Below, piece by piece: positions 37,616-45,689 of a stretch of DNA of 64,000 nt. This DNA comes from Thioclava atlantica (lineage in GTDB: Bacteria; Pseudomonadota; Alphaproteobacteria; Rhodobacterales; Rhodobacteraceae). Location of the stretch: positions 248,001-312,000 of the forward strand of contig NZ_AQRC01000001.1 in the NCBI RefSeq assembly GCF_000737065.1, read 5' to 3'. Position numbers and translations under genes: made by a program. The notes beneath the pieces were generated by a model that saw nothing but the letters and a program-made list of their open reading frames with translations, was not told where the DNA came from and did no database searches. How positions within the stretch are numbered: the stretch's first letter is position 1; each line of letters starts with the position of its first letter.

Positions 37616-37875
37616 TGGGTATTCAATCCGATATCGACATGCATTTCTGGATCACCCGCGGCATGGCGCGGCGGGTCGGGCTCAATCTTTCCGAAGCGAT
37701 CCACCAGGGGTTCCTGTCGCGGACGGATTTCGTCCAGATGATCGCCGCCTGTCGCAAATGCGGGCGCACCAATTCCTGCCTCGCGGTTCTGTCCGAGCGC
37801 AGCGGCGGCGGGGAGGGCCTGCCAGACGCTTGCCCCAATGCACCGATCCTGAATTCCTTGCGCTCGCTGCACTGA
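37615..37875 (+). CDS. Small cysteine-motif protein, DUF6455-like (second of pair)
   Basis: An 86-residue protein paralogous to the preceding one: MARRVGLNLSEAIHQGFLSRTDFVQMIAACRKCGRTNSCLAVL aligns with its neighbour and keeps CxxC-x(5)-C plus a later Cys in PDACPNA. The start overlaps the previous stop (TGATG); a GTG one codon earlier is possible. The pair should be co-transcribed from the FNR-linked promoter. Function unknown; a role in low-oxygen metabolism is inferred only from the box. Confidence 0.7.
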   Translation: MGIQSDIDMHFWITRGMARRVGLNLSEAIHQGFLSRTDFVQMIAACRKCGRTNSCLAVLSERSGGGEGLPDACPNAPILNSLRSLH

Positions 37876-37919
37876 GTCGCGGCAGGGCGAGATCGAGGCC
37901 GTTCAGAAACGACGAAAGG

Positions 37920-37940
37920 GAAAGGGCGGAAAGCCCTTTC
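37920..37940 (-). terminator. Hairpin downstream of the tRNA-Glu genes
   Basis: GAAAGGGC (37920-37927) pairs with GCCCTTTC (37933-37940) over a 5-base loop. Read leftward from the tRNAs it is followed by CCTTTCGTCGTTTC. It may also serve the rightward cysteine-protein pair ending at 37875. Confidence 0.5.
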
Positions 37941-37975
37941 GCGATCTGACCTGTGCGGCCATGTCCGGGGAAAAG

Positions 37976-38050
37976 TGGCAGCCCGTAGGGGAATCGAACC
38001 CCTCTTTCCAGGTTGAAAACCTGGCGTCCTAACCGATAGACGAACGGGCC
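37976..38050 (-). tRNA. tRNA-Glu (anticodon TTC), second in transcript
   Basis: Read leftward, the 75 bases begin GGCCCGTTCG and end CGGGCTGCCA with CCA encoded. The anticodon stem-loop is CCAGG-TTTTCAA-CCTGG, giving anticodon TTC for Glu; the T arm is GAGGGGTTCGATTCCCCT. It is identical to the copy at 38078-38152. Confidence 0.97.
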
Positions 38051-38077
38051 ACTCATGGCTCGCGCGGCAGGGGGAAG

Positions 38078-38152
38078 TGGCAGCCCGTAGGGGAATCGAA
38101 CCCCTCTTTCCAGGTTGAAAACCTGGCGTCCTAACCGATAGACGAACGGGCC
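38078..38152 (-). tRNA. tRNA-Glu (anticodon TTC), first in transcript
   Basis: A 75-base tRNA identical to the one at 37976-38050 and 27 bases upstream of it in the leftward direction; anticodon TTC. The two are probably processed from one transcript. This is a recent tandem duplication or one kept identical by gene conversion. Confidence 0.97.
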
Positions 38153-38322
38153 CCGCGCAGCCTTCCGGCCATACCTGCGTGAGGTGGAGCGGTGTTTAGG
38201 CCAGAGAACCGTGACTCGCAAGAGGGTTTTTGCGCTTTTGCAGAAAGTTTTTCCGGGCAGTCAGCGTCGGGCGGGAAGCCGTTGAAAAACAGCCTCTTCG
38301 GGCGCGCTCTCCGGGCCCCAAC

Positions 38323-40065
38323 TCAGGCGCGCGCGGCATCCTCGAGGCGCAGCTGGACCTTGTTGCGCCCGCCCCATGTATTGATCTCGAGCCGCCCGGC
38401 GAGGTGGAAGCGGTCGGCTCCGGGCTGGCTCAGGATCGGGCCGAGCGGGCCGTCGAAGGCGCCGAAGCAGATCGCGTCGATCCGCGCGCCCATCCCGTCC
38501 CCGAAGGCGAAGCGCAGATGGCTCTCGCCGATCCGCCGGGGCCCGACGATCTCCATGCCCGCGAAGGCGAAACGGGGGGCGGGGGCACCCTGGCCGAAGG
38601 GGCCGGCGCGCTCCAGATCCTCGATCAGCTGCGGCGTGGCCGCACCCGGCATCAGGAGCCCGTCGAGCCGCAGATCGCGCGGCCCGATTTCGCCCGCTCC
38701 CTGCCTGGCGAGCAGTTCGGAGAGCCGCGCCATCGCCGCTTCGAGCTTGTCTTCCTCGACCGTCAGCCCCGCCGCCATCTTGTGCCCGCCACCCTTGAGC
38801 AGCAGCCCTTCCGCCGCGACGCGCTGGATCGCGGCTCCGATATCGACGCCCGCGACCGAACGGGCCGACCCCTTGCCGATCCCGTCCTCGAGGCCGATCA
38901 CCACCGAGGGGCGGTTCGTCGCCTCCTTGAGCCGTGCCGCGACGATCCCGACCACCCCGGGATGCCAGCCCGCGCCCGCCGCCCAGACGAGCGGGGCCTC
39001 GACCCCGCGCTGCTCGGCCTGCGCGAGCGCGGCGTCGCGCACCGCATTCTCGACCTCGCGGCGCTCGGTATTGAGCCCGTCGAGCCGCTCGGCCAGCGCG
39101 CGGGCCTCGTCCGGATCGTCGGTCGCCAGAAGCCGCGCTCCGAGATCCGCCGCGCCGATCCGCCCGCCCGCATTGATCCGCGGCCCGAGCACGAAACCGA
39201 GGTGATAGGCCGCCGGCGGGCGATCGAGCCGGGCGATATCCGACAGCGCCACCAGGCCCGGCCTCTCGCGCCGCCCCATGATCTTGAGCCCCTGGCGCAC
39301 CAGCGCCCGGTTGCAGCCGGTGAGCGGCGCGACATCGGCGACGGTGGCAAGTGCCACGAGATCGAGGAGCGGCATCAGCGGCGGGCCCTGGACGCCCTCC
39401 TCGCGCAATTGCCGGTTCGCCTCGACCAGCATCAGGAAGACGACGGAGGCGGCGCAGAGATGACCGAGTTCTCCGGTCTCGTCCTGCCGGTTGGGGTTCA
39501 CCACGGCGCAGGCGGGCGGCAGCGTCTCACCGCCCAGATGGTGATCGAGGATCACCACATCGGCGGGTTTGGCGGCAGCCACCGGCTCGTGGCTCAGCGT
39601 GCCGCAATCGACGCAGACGATCAGCGGGTGTTCGGCCCCGAGCGCCTGCATCGCGGGCACGTTCGGGCCATAGCCCTCGTCGATCCGGTCGGGAATGTAG
39701 AGCGTCGCCTCGCGCCCCATCGCGCGCAGCCAGGTGAGCAGGAGCGCGGCGGAGGAGCCGCCATCCACGTCGTAATCGGCAAAGATCGCGATCTTCTCGC
39801 GCGATTTGACGGATTTGAGGAACCGCGCGGCGGCCGCTTCCATGTCGCGCAGTGATCGCGGATCGGGCAGCAACTCGCGCAGGGTCGGTTCAAGAAAGCC
39901 CTCGGCCTCCTCGGGGGAGACCCCGCGCGCCACGAGGATCCGGGCGAGCGGAAGGGGCAGGCGGGTCTGTTGGGCCATCGCTTCGGCGAGCCGGTCGGCT
40001 TCGGGCGTCGGCCCGATCCAGCGCCGCCCGTTGAGGGACTGATCGACGGAAAGAAAACTGCTCAT
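38323..40065 (-). CDS. recJ: Single-stranded-DNA-specific exonuclease RecJ
   Basis: A 580-residue DHH-family 5'-3' exonuclease used in recombination and mismatch/base-excision repair. Catalytic motifs are FADYDVDGGSSAALL (motif I), VDCGTLSHEP (motif II) and VILDHHLGGE (motif III, DHH), with DHHA1-region GGGHKMAAGLTVEE near the C-terminus. The ATG at 40065 (MSSFLSVDQSLNGRRW) is chosen by homology; an ATG at 40077 or a TTG at 40083 are alternatives and no site has a strong ribosome-binding sequence. It follows the DUF599 gene in the same direction. Confidence 0.94.
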   Translation of the reverse strand: MSSFLSVDQSLNGRRWIGPTPEADRLAEAMAQQTRLPLPLARILVARGVSPEEAEGFLEPTLRELLPDPRSLRDMEAAAARFLKSVKSREKIAIFADYDVDGGSSAALLLTWLRAMGREATLYIPDRIDEGYGPNVPAMQALGAEHPLIVCVDCGTLSHEPVAAAKPADVVILDHHLGGETLPPACAVVNPNRQDETGELGHLCAASVVFLMLVEANRQLREEGVQGPPLMPLLDLVALATVADVAPLTGCNRALVRQGLKIMGRRERPGLVALSDIARLDRPPAAYHLGFVLGPRINAGGRIGAADLGARLLATDDPDEARALAERLDGLNTERREVENAVRDAALAQAEQRGVEAPLVWAAGAGWHPGVVGIVAARLKEATNRPSVVIGLEDGIGKGSARSVAGVDIGAAIQRVAAEGLLLKGGGHKMAAGLTVEEDKLEAAMARLSELLARQGAGEIGPRDLRLDGLLMPGAATPQLIEDLERAGPFGQGAPAPRFAFAGMEIVGPRRIGESHLRFAFGDGMGARIDAICFGAFDGPLGPILSQPGADRFHLAGRLEINTWGGRNKVQLRLEDAARA

Positions 40066-40107
40066 GCCTTGCGTCATAGCCAAAACCGGGGCGGCCTGCC
40101 AGATCGT

Positions 40108-40809
40108 CTAGTCGGGGCGGTTCTCGATCAGGGCGCGGCGGGCCTCGGAGGCGAATTCGCGCCGCCACAGCATCGCGGTGGTGAAGATCGTGGCCGCGAT
40201 CAGCGCCAAGGGGCCGAGCAGCCAGGCGAGGGTCGCGAGCGCGTAATAGACCGCGCGCAGACCGCGGTTGAAGCTCTTGGCAGCATTGATGTTGACCTGC
40301 GCCGCCTGTGCCGCGCGCGGATAGGCGAGCGGATCTTCGGGATCGTTCGGCACGGCCGCCATCGCTATCGCCGCATAGGAAAAGAGCCGGTGCGACCAGA
40401 CGAATTTCAGGAATGCATTGGCGCCGAACAGAACGGCCGTGAGGATGCGCGCCTCCCAAAGCAGATCGGGGCGATGGTCCAGCGCGAAATCCGAGGCGAG
40501 ATTGGCGAGCGGTTGCGGATTGGCGATCAGGGCGAGCCCTGCCCCGATGGCGATCAGCGCGGAGGAGGCGAAGAAGGTCGTCGATTGCCGCAACCCGTCC
40601 ACCATCGCGGAATCGAAGATCCGCGGCTGGCGCGTCACCAGCTGGCGCATCCATTCGCGCCGATAGCCTTCCATCAGCTTGCCCATCGAGAGGCGCCGGG
40701 GATCGGGATGTTCGGTCCGCCATCCGATCGCGAACCAGCACAGGATCAGCAGCATCAGCGCCGCGAGATCGAGTGGGTCCAGCGGACCGATTTGGAAGCT
40801 TTCCATCAT
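40108..40809 (-). CDS. DUF599 family membrane protein
   Basis: A 233-residue protein with about four hydrophobic segments, starting PLDLAALMLLILCWFAIGW. The family core is present: HRREWMRQLVTRQPRI-like YRREWMRQLVTRQPRI, DSAMVDGLRQSTTFFASSALIAIGA, and NINAAKSFNRGLRAVYYALATLAWLLG. DUF599 proteins are uncharacterised. An ATG one codon later is equally possible. Divergent from glcD, 80 bases apart. Confidence 0.82.
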   Translation of the reverse strand: MMESFQIGPLDPLDLAALMLLILCWFAIGWRTEHPDPRRLSMGKLMEGYRREWMRQLVTRQPRIFDSAMVDGLRQSTTFFASSALIAIGAGLALIANPQPLANLASDFALDHRPDLLWEARILTAVLFGANAFLKFVWSHRLFSYAAIAMAAVPNDPEDPLAYPRAAQAAQVNINAAKSFNRGLRAVYYALATLAWLLGPLALIAATIFTTAMLWRREFASEARRALIENRPD

Positions 40810-40837
40810 GCCCTCAGTTAGCGCGACGCGCTTTGCC

Positions 40838-40874
40838 TTGTCACCGGGGTCAATTGGTTATATTTTCTGACCAA
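40838..40874 (+). promoter_or_regulatory. Predicted glcDEF promoter with flanking TTGGT/ACCAA inverted repeat
   Basis: -35 TTGTCA (40838-40843) and -10 TATATT (40859-40864) each match consensus at 5 of 6 positions with a 15-base spacer. TTGGT (40854-40858) and ACCAA (40870-40874) form an inverted repeat that surrounds the -10, placed so a repressor would block RNA polymerase. Half-sites resemble those of GntR/FadR regulators such as GlcC or PdhR, but the 11-base spacer is longer than their usual 3. Confidence 0.45.
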
Positions 40875-40889
40875 CTGGGAGGATCAGAC

Positions 40890-42323
40890 ATGGAAATGCC
40901 GAAGCCCGATACCGATCTGCTGGCGCGCAAGCCGCAGATCGTGGCGCGTCTGCGTGAGGTTCTACCGCGCGACGCGGTGATCGACGATCCCAACGAGACG
41001 CGCGCCTATGAATGCGATGCGCTGTCGGCCTATCGCTGTCAGCCGCTGGCGGTGGTCTTGCCGCGCACGACCGCCGAGGTGGCGGCCGCATTGAAGCTGC
41101 TGCACGAGATGGGCGTGCCGGTCGTGCCGCGCGGGGCGGGCACGTCGCTGGCCGGCGGTTCGATGCCGCAGGCCGATTCGGTCGTGATGGGGCTCGCGCG
41201 GATGAATGCGGTGCTCGAGGTGGATTACGAGAACCGCTTCATCCGGGTCGAGGCGGGGCGCACGAACCTGTCGGTCACCGGGGCGGTCGAGGCCGATGGC
41301 TGGTTCTACGCTCCCGATCCGTCCTCGCAGCTCGCCTGTGCGATCTCCGGCAATATCGGGATGAACTCGGGCGGCGCGCATTGCCTCAAATACGGGGTGA
41401 CGACGAACAATCTGCTCGGCGTGACGCTGGTCACGATGGAGGGAGAGGTGATCGAGGTCGGCGGCGCCTATCTCGATGCGGGCGGGCTCGACCTGCTCGG
41501 GCTGATCTGCGGATCGGAGGGACAGCTCGGTATCGTGACCGAGGCGACGCTGAAGATCCTGCCCAAGCCCGAAGGTGCGCGCCCCGTCCTGATCGGCTTC
41601 AATTCGAACGAGGTGGCGGGCGCCTGCGTGGCCGACATCATCCGCGCGGGCATCCTCCCGGTGGCGATCGAGTTCATGGACCGTCCCTGCATCGTCGCGA
41701 CCGAGGCCTTCTGCCATGCGGGCTATCCCGATTGTGAATCGCTGCTGATCGTCGAATGCGAGGGATCGGCGGCCGAGATCGACGAGCAGATCGGCCTGAT
41801 CCGCCAGATCGCGGCGGCCCATGAGCCGGTCGAGTTCCGCGAGGCGCAATCGGCCGACGAGGCGGCGCGGATCTGGCTGGGCCGGAAATCCGCCTTCGGG
41901 GCGATGGGGCAGATCAACGATTACATGTGCCTCGACGGCACGATCCCGGTTTCGGAGCTGCCTTTCGTGCTGCGCCGGATCGGCGAGCTGTCGAAGGAAT
42001 TCGGGCTGGATGTGGCCAATGTCTTCCATGCGGGGGACGGCAACATGCATCCGCTGATCCTCTACAACGCCAACACGCCGGGCGACATGGAACGTTGCGA
42101 GAAGCTCGGGGCGGAGATCCTCAAGCTCTGCGTCGAGGCGGGCGGCTGCCTGACCGGCGAGCATGGCGTGGGCGTCGAGAAGCGCGACCTGATGGATGTG
42201 CAATTCGCCCCCGCCGATCTCGAGGCGCAGATGCGGGTGAAGGACGTGTTCGACCCGAAATGGCTGTTGAACCCCGCGAAGGTCTTTCCGCTGGGTGCCA
42301 GCGCGAGCCGGCGCGCGAGCTGA
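40890..42323 (+). CDS. glcD: Glycolate oxidase FAD-linked subunit GlcD
   Basis: A 477-residue FAD-binding PCMH-type oxidase. The flavin-binding region shows VPVVPRGAGTSLAGGSMPQ and CAISGNIGMNSGGAHCLKYG; the C-terminal VFHAGDGNMHPLIL and CLTGEHGVGVEKRD are the GlcD/lactate-dehydrogenase active-site motifs. With GlcE and GlcF it oxidises glycolate to glyoxylate and feeds electrons to the quinone pool. GGGAGGAT precedes the ATG at 40890. It heads the glcDEF operon. Confidence 0.94.
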   Translation: MEMPKPDTDLLARKPQIVARLREVLPRDAVIDDPNETRAYECDALSAYRCQPLAVVLPRTTAEVAAALKLLHEMGVPVVPRGAGTSLAGGSMPQADSVVMGLARMNAVLEVDYENRFIRVEAGRTNLSVTGAVEADGWFYAPDPSSQLACAISGNIGMNSGGAHCLKYGVTTNNLLGVTLVTMEGEVIEVGGAYLDAGGLDLLGLICGSEGQLGIVTEATLKILPKPEGARPVLIGFNSNEVAGACVADIIRAGILPVAIEFMDRPCIVATEAFCHAGYPDCESLLIVECEGSAAEIDEQIGLIRQIAAAHEPVEFREAQSADEAARIWLGRKSAFGAMGQINDYMCLDGTIPVSELPFVLRRIGELSKEFGLDVANVFHAGDGNMHPLILYNANTPGDMERCEKLGAEILKLCVEAGGCLTGEHGVGVEKRDLMDVQFAPADLEAQMRVKDVFDPKWLLNPAKVFPLGASASRRAS

Positions 42324-42330
42324 CACCGTC

Positions 42331-42387
42331 GAGGGGCGCTGCCCCGCTCCCTGCGGGAGCCCCCGGGATATTGAGAGCATTTGGAAG
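42331..42387. repeat. Half copy (C) of the intergenic palindromic element, in the glcD-glcE gap
   Basis: GGGGC-gct-GCCCC and GCTCCC-tgc-GGGAGC hairpins (42333-42360) are followed by CCCCGGGATATT (42361-42372) and GCATTTGGAAG (42377-42387). The last 11 bases are identical to the inner left arm of copy B at 12744-12754. No right arm exists: the glcE ATG follows at 42398, and GGAAGG at 42383-42388 is the only candidate ribosome-binding site. Confidence 0.75.
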
Positions 42388-42397
42388 GCAGGCAGGC

Positions 42398-43480
42398 ATG
42401 AGAGTTGAGAGCGAGGCGCAACTGGCCGAGGCGATCCGCGATGCGGGCGGAGCGCTGGCGGTGCGCGGCGGCGGGACGCGTCCGGTGGGCCGGTCGCTGG
42501 GCGCGCCGCTGGAGGTGGGGATCTCGGGGATCACGCTTTACGAACCCGGCGCGCTGACGCTGGTCGTGGGGGCGGGCACGCCGCTGGCCGAGGTCGAGGC
42601 GGCGCTCGCCGCCGAGGGGCAGCGCCTGCCCTTCGAACCTGCGAACTGGGGGGGCGTGCTCGGGGTCTCGGGCGAGAGCACGGTCGGCGGCGTGGTGGCG
42701 GCCAATGTATCGGGGCCGCGCCGGGTGCAGGCCGGGGCCTGCCGCGACAGCCTGATCGGGGTGCGTTTCGTCGATGGGCGCGGCACCGTGATCAAGAATG
42801 GCGGCCGGGTGATGAAGAACGTCACCGGCTACGATCTGGTCAAGCTGATGGCGGGGAGCTGGGGCACGCTCGGGGTGATGAGCGAGGTCGCCTTCAAGCT
42901 GCTTCCCGCAGCCCCCGCGCAGACGACGCTGGTGCTCGATCTGCCCGCGGGCGCGGCGCAACCGGCGCTGGCGGCGGCGCTTGGCTCGCCCTTCGATGTC
43001 TCGGGGGCGGGCTGGCTGCCGGGGCAGGGCGCGGTGGTGCGCATCGAGGGCTTGAGCGAATCCGTCGAATATCGCGTCGGGCGGCTCGAGGCGTTGCTGG
43101 CGCCTTTCGGACCGGTGCGGATCGAACGCGATGCGGCCTCGGCCGCGATCTGGGCAAGCTTGCGCGATCTCGAGCCCTTCATCGGCAAGCCCGGCGATCT
43201 GTGGCGGCTCTCGGTGAAGCCCTCCGAGGCGCCGGGGATCGTGGCGCGGCTCGGCGGGGAGGTGATGCTCGATTGGGGCGGCGGTCTGATCTGGGCGCTG
43301 CTGCCCGAGGGGTCGGATGCGCGGGCGCTGGCCGCGCCCTATTCGGGCCACGCGACCTGCATGCGCGGGAGCGCCGGCGTCGTCTTCGAGCCCGAACCCG
43401 CGCCGATCGCGGCGCTGAGTGCAAGCCTGCGCGCGCAATTCGATCCGCGCGGCATTCTGAACCCCGGAAGGATGGGCTGA
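42398..43480 (+). CDS. glcE: Glycolate oxidase FAD-binding subunit GlcE
   Basis: A 360-residue paralog of GlcD that lacks the C-terminal catalytic motifs. It has the PCMH-type flavin fold: LAVRGGGTRPVGR (residues about 19-31), TLVVGAGTPLAEVEAAL and TVGGVVAANVSGPRRVQAG, as in GlcE. It is the second flavin subunit of the glycolate dehydrogenase complex. The gene lies 74 bases after glcD behind a half palindromic repeat, and its stop overlaps the glcF ATG (TGATG). Confidence 0.9.
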   Translation: MRVESEAQLAEAIRDAGGALAVRGGGTRPVGRSLGAPLEVGISGITLYEPGALTLVVGAGTPLAEVEAALAAEGQRLPFEPANWGGVLGVSGESTVGGVVAANVSGPRRVQAGACRDSLIGVRFVDGRGTVIKNGGRVMKNVTGYDLVKLMAGSWGTLGVMSEVAFKLLPAAPAQTTLVLDLPAGAAQPALAAALGSPFDVSGAGWLPGQGAVVRIEGLSESVEYRVGRLEALLAPFGPVRIERDAASAAIWASLRDLEPFIGKPGDLWRLSVKPSEAPGIVARLGGEVMLDWGGGLIWALLPEGSDARALAAPYSGHATCMRGSAGVVFEPEPAPIAALSASLRAQFDPRGILNPGRMG

Positions 43481-44757
43481 TGCAGACGAATTTCACTCAA
43501 GAGCAGCTCAAGGAGCCCGGGATCGCCCGCGCCAACGAGATCCTGCGCGCCTGCGTCCATTGCGGCTTCTGCACCGCGACCTGTCCCTCCTATCAGGTGC
43601 TGGGCGACGAATTGGACAGCCCGCGCGGCCGGATCTACCTGATCAAGGACATGCTCGAGAGCGGGCGGCCGGCGGACGAAAAGACGGTCAAGCATCTCGA
43701 TCGGTGCCTGAGCTGCCTCGCCTGCATGACGACCTGCCCCTCGGGCGTGCACTACATGCACCTGATCGACCATGCGCGCGTCCATGTCGAAAAGACCTAC
43801 AAGCGGCCCCTGATGGACCGGATTCTGCGCTGGACGCTGGCCAAGATCGTGCCCTATCCGGGGCGTTTCCGTCTGGCGATGCTGGGCGCCAAGATCGCCA
43901 AGCCGTTCTCGGGGGTTTTGCCGGACAAGCGGCTGCGGGCGATGGTGAACATGGCGCCGAAATCGATCCCGCCGGTCAGCCGCAATGACGATCCGCAGGT
44001 CTTCTCCCCCATCGGCGAGAAGAAATACCGGGTCGCGCTGCAGATCGGCTGCGCGCAGCGCGCGCTCAACACCGATATCAACGACGCGACGATCCGGCTG
44101 TTGCGGCGGCTGGGCTGCGAGGTGGTGATCCCGAGAAACCTGGGCTGTTGCGGGGCGCTCTCGCATCACATGGGGCGCGAGAGCGAGAGCCAGGCGCAGG
44201 CCGCGCGCAATATCCGCGCCTATCTGGGCGAGGGCGATCTGGATGCGGTGATCATCAACACCTCGGGCTGCGGGACGACGGTGAAGGATTACGGGCATAT
44301 CTTCCGCAACGATCCGCTGGCCGTGGACGCCGCGAAGGTCGCGGGGCTGGCCTGCGATATCTCGGAATTTCTGGTGAAGATCGGGCTTCCCGAGGGCAGG
44401 GGGGGCATGCGGGTCGCCTATCACGCGGCCTGTTCGCTCCAGCATGGCCAGCAGGTGAAGACCGCGCCCAAGGATCTGCTGAAGCAGGCGGGCTTCGAGG
44501 TGGTGGAACCCGCCGACAGCCATCTGTGCTGCGGCTCGGCGGGCACCTATAACCTGCTGCAGCCCGAGATCTCGGAGGAGCTGAAGAAACGCAAGGTGGC
44601 GACGCTCGAGGCCAAGCAGCCGGAGGTGATCGCGGCGGGCAATATCGGCTGCATGGTGCAGATCGGGGGCGGTACCGAAGTGCCGGTCGTGCATACGGTC
44701 GAGCTTCTCGACTGGGCGACGGGCGGGCCGAAACCCGCGGCGCTTGCACGCACATAG
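43480..44757 (+). CDS. glcF: Glycolate oxidase iron-sulfur subunit GlcF
   Basis: A 425-residue protein with two 4Fe-4S motifs, CVHCGFCTATCP (residues 25-36) and CLSCLACMTTCP (around 75-86), then two CCG domains with GCCGALSHH and CCGSAGTYN, typical of GlcF and heterodisulfide-reductase-like subunits. It carries electrons from the flavin subunits towards the quinone pool. The ATG overlaps the glcE stop by one base, so expression is coupled. Confidence 0.94.
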   Translation: MQTNFTQEQLKEPGIARANEILRACVHCGFCTATCPSYQVLGDELDSPRGRIYLIKDMLESGRPADEKTVKHLDRCLSCLACMTTCPSGVHYMHLIDHARVHVEKTYKRPLMDRILRWTLAKIVPYPGRFRLAMLGAKIAKPFSGVLPDKRLRAMVNMAPKSIPPVSRNDDPQVFSPIGEKKYRVALQIGCAQRALNTDINDATIRLLRRLGCEVVIPRNLGCCGALSHHMGRESESQAQAARNIRAYLGEGDLDAVIINTSGCGTTVKDYGHIFRNDPLAVDAAKVAGLACDISEFLVKIGLPEGRGGMRVAYHAACSLQHGQQVKTAPKDLLKQAGFEVVEPADSHLCCGSAGTYNLLQPEISEELKKRKVATLEAKQPEVIAAGNIGCMVQIGGGTEVPVVHTVELLDWATGGPKPAALART

Positions 44758-44825
44758 GCTTTGCCGCAATCTGGCCCAATCGGGGTGCTAGCCGTGGTCG
44801 CGACGCCCCAGCTTCCGGAGCTTCG

Positions 44826-45620
44826 ATGCGCGCCTTCGCCCTTGCCCTTGCTGTCCTGACTGCCTGCGCCGCCGGGAGCGTTGCGTTCGCAGCTCCCCTG
44901 GTGACGCCGCCAATGCCGCTCGAGACCGGCGATCAGACGCGTGGCTGGGAGGCGGTCGGACGGCTCGATCTGGGGCATGGCAGCTTCTGCACCGGCACGC
45001 TGATCTCAGCGGATCTCGTGCTCACGGCGGCCCATTGCCTCTATGACAAGCACACGGGCGCGATGATCGACGCCGCGGAGATGGAATTCCTCGCGGGCTG
45101 GCGCAACGGGCGGGCGGATGCCTATCGCAAGGTGGCGCGGGCGATCGCCCATCCCTCCTACCGCTACGACGCGCCGATCGGGGTGAAGCGTTCGTCCTTC
45201 GACCTCGCGCTGGTCAAGCTGGCGCAGCCGATCCGGCTGCCGCAGCTGCGCCCCTTCGCCCTCTCCGACGCCGTGCCATATAGCGGCGAGGAGGTGGGCG
45301 TGATCTCCTATGCGAAAGGGCATGCGGAGACCCCGGCGCTGCAACGCGCCTGCACCGTGCTCTCGCGCGAGGATGCGACCGTGGTGATGAACTGCACGGT
45401 GGATTTCGGGGCGTCGGGCGCGCCGGTATTCAGTTTCGCGGCGGGCGAGCCCCGGATCGTCTCGATCGTCTCGGCCAAGGCGGAGCTCGGCACACGTCCG
45501 ATCTCGATCGGGGCGCTGATCTCCGGGGTCGCCGATCTGCGCCAGGAGATCGAGCAGCGCGACACCCGCAGCGGGACCAGGGAAATCCGCGCGGGCGGGG
45601 CGAAATTCGTCCGCCCCTGA
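44826..45620 (+). CDS. Secreted trypsin-like serine protease
   Basis: A 264-residue S1-family protease with an N-terminal signal peptide (hydrophobic to about residue 23). The catalytic triad is His70 in LTAAHC, Asp126 in FDLALVKL and Ser197 in FGASGAPVF. The GASG form replaces the usual GDSG, so the oxyanion region differs slightly from trypsin. A Cys pair flanks the His loop (CTGTL...AAHC). Periplasmic or secreted; substrate unknown. It starts 68 bases after glcF, without an obvious link to it. Confidence 0.87.
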   Translation: MRAFALALAVLTACAAGSVAFAAPLVTPPMPLETGDQTRGWEAVGRLDLGHGSFCTGTLISADLVLTAAHCLYDKHTGAMIDAAEMEFLAGWRNGRADAYRKVARAIAHPSYRYDAPIGVKRSSFDLALVKLAQPIRLPQLRPFALSDAVPYSGEEVGVISYAKGHAETPALQRACTVLSREDATVVMNCTVDFGASGAPVFSFAAGEPRIVSIVSAKAELGTRPISIGALISGVADLRQEIEQRDTRSGTREIRAGGAKFVRP

Positions 45621-45635
45621 GGGCGCGCGGATCCT

Positions 45636-45666
45636 CTTGAAACGCTGTCGCGGCTTACCCAGATCT
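45636..45666 (+). promoter_or_regulatory. RpoH (sigma-32) type promoter of hsp20
   Basis: CTTGAAA (45636-45642), a 15-base spacer, then CCCAGATCT (45658-45666). The -35 matches the sigma-32 consensus CTTGAAA exactly and the -10 resembles CCCCAT-T. Transcription would begin near 45672, giving a leader of about 90 bases before the ATG at 45761. Confidence 0.6.
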
Positions 45667-45689
45667 AGATTGTCGGGATGCCTGATCAG

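Noticed and set aside
37976-38152. Tandem 75-base repeats as a CRISPR-like array or an integration site
   Set aside because: Both units fold as complete tRNA-Glu genes. There is no integrase, no partial tRNA duplicate and no composition shift next to them.
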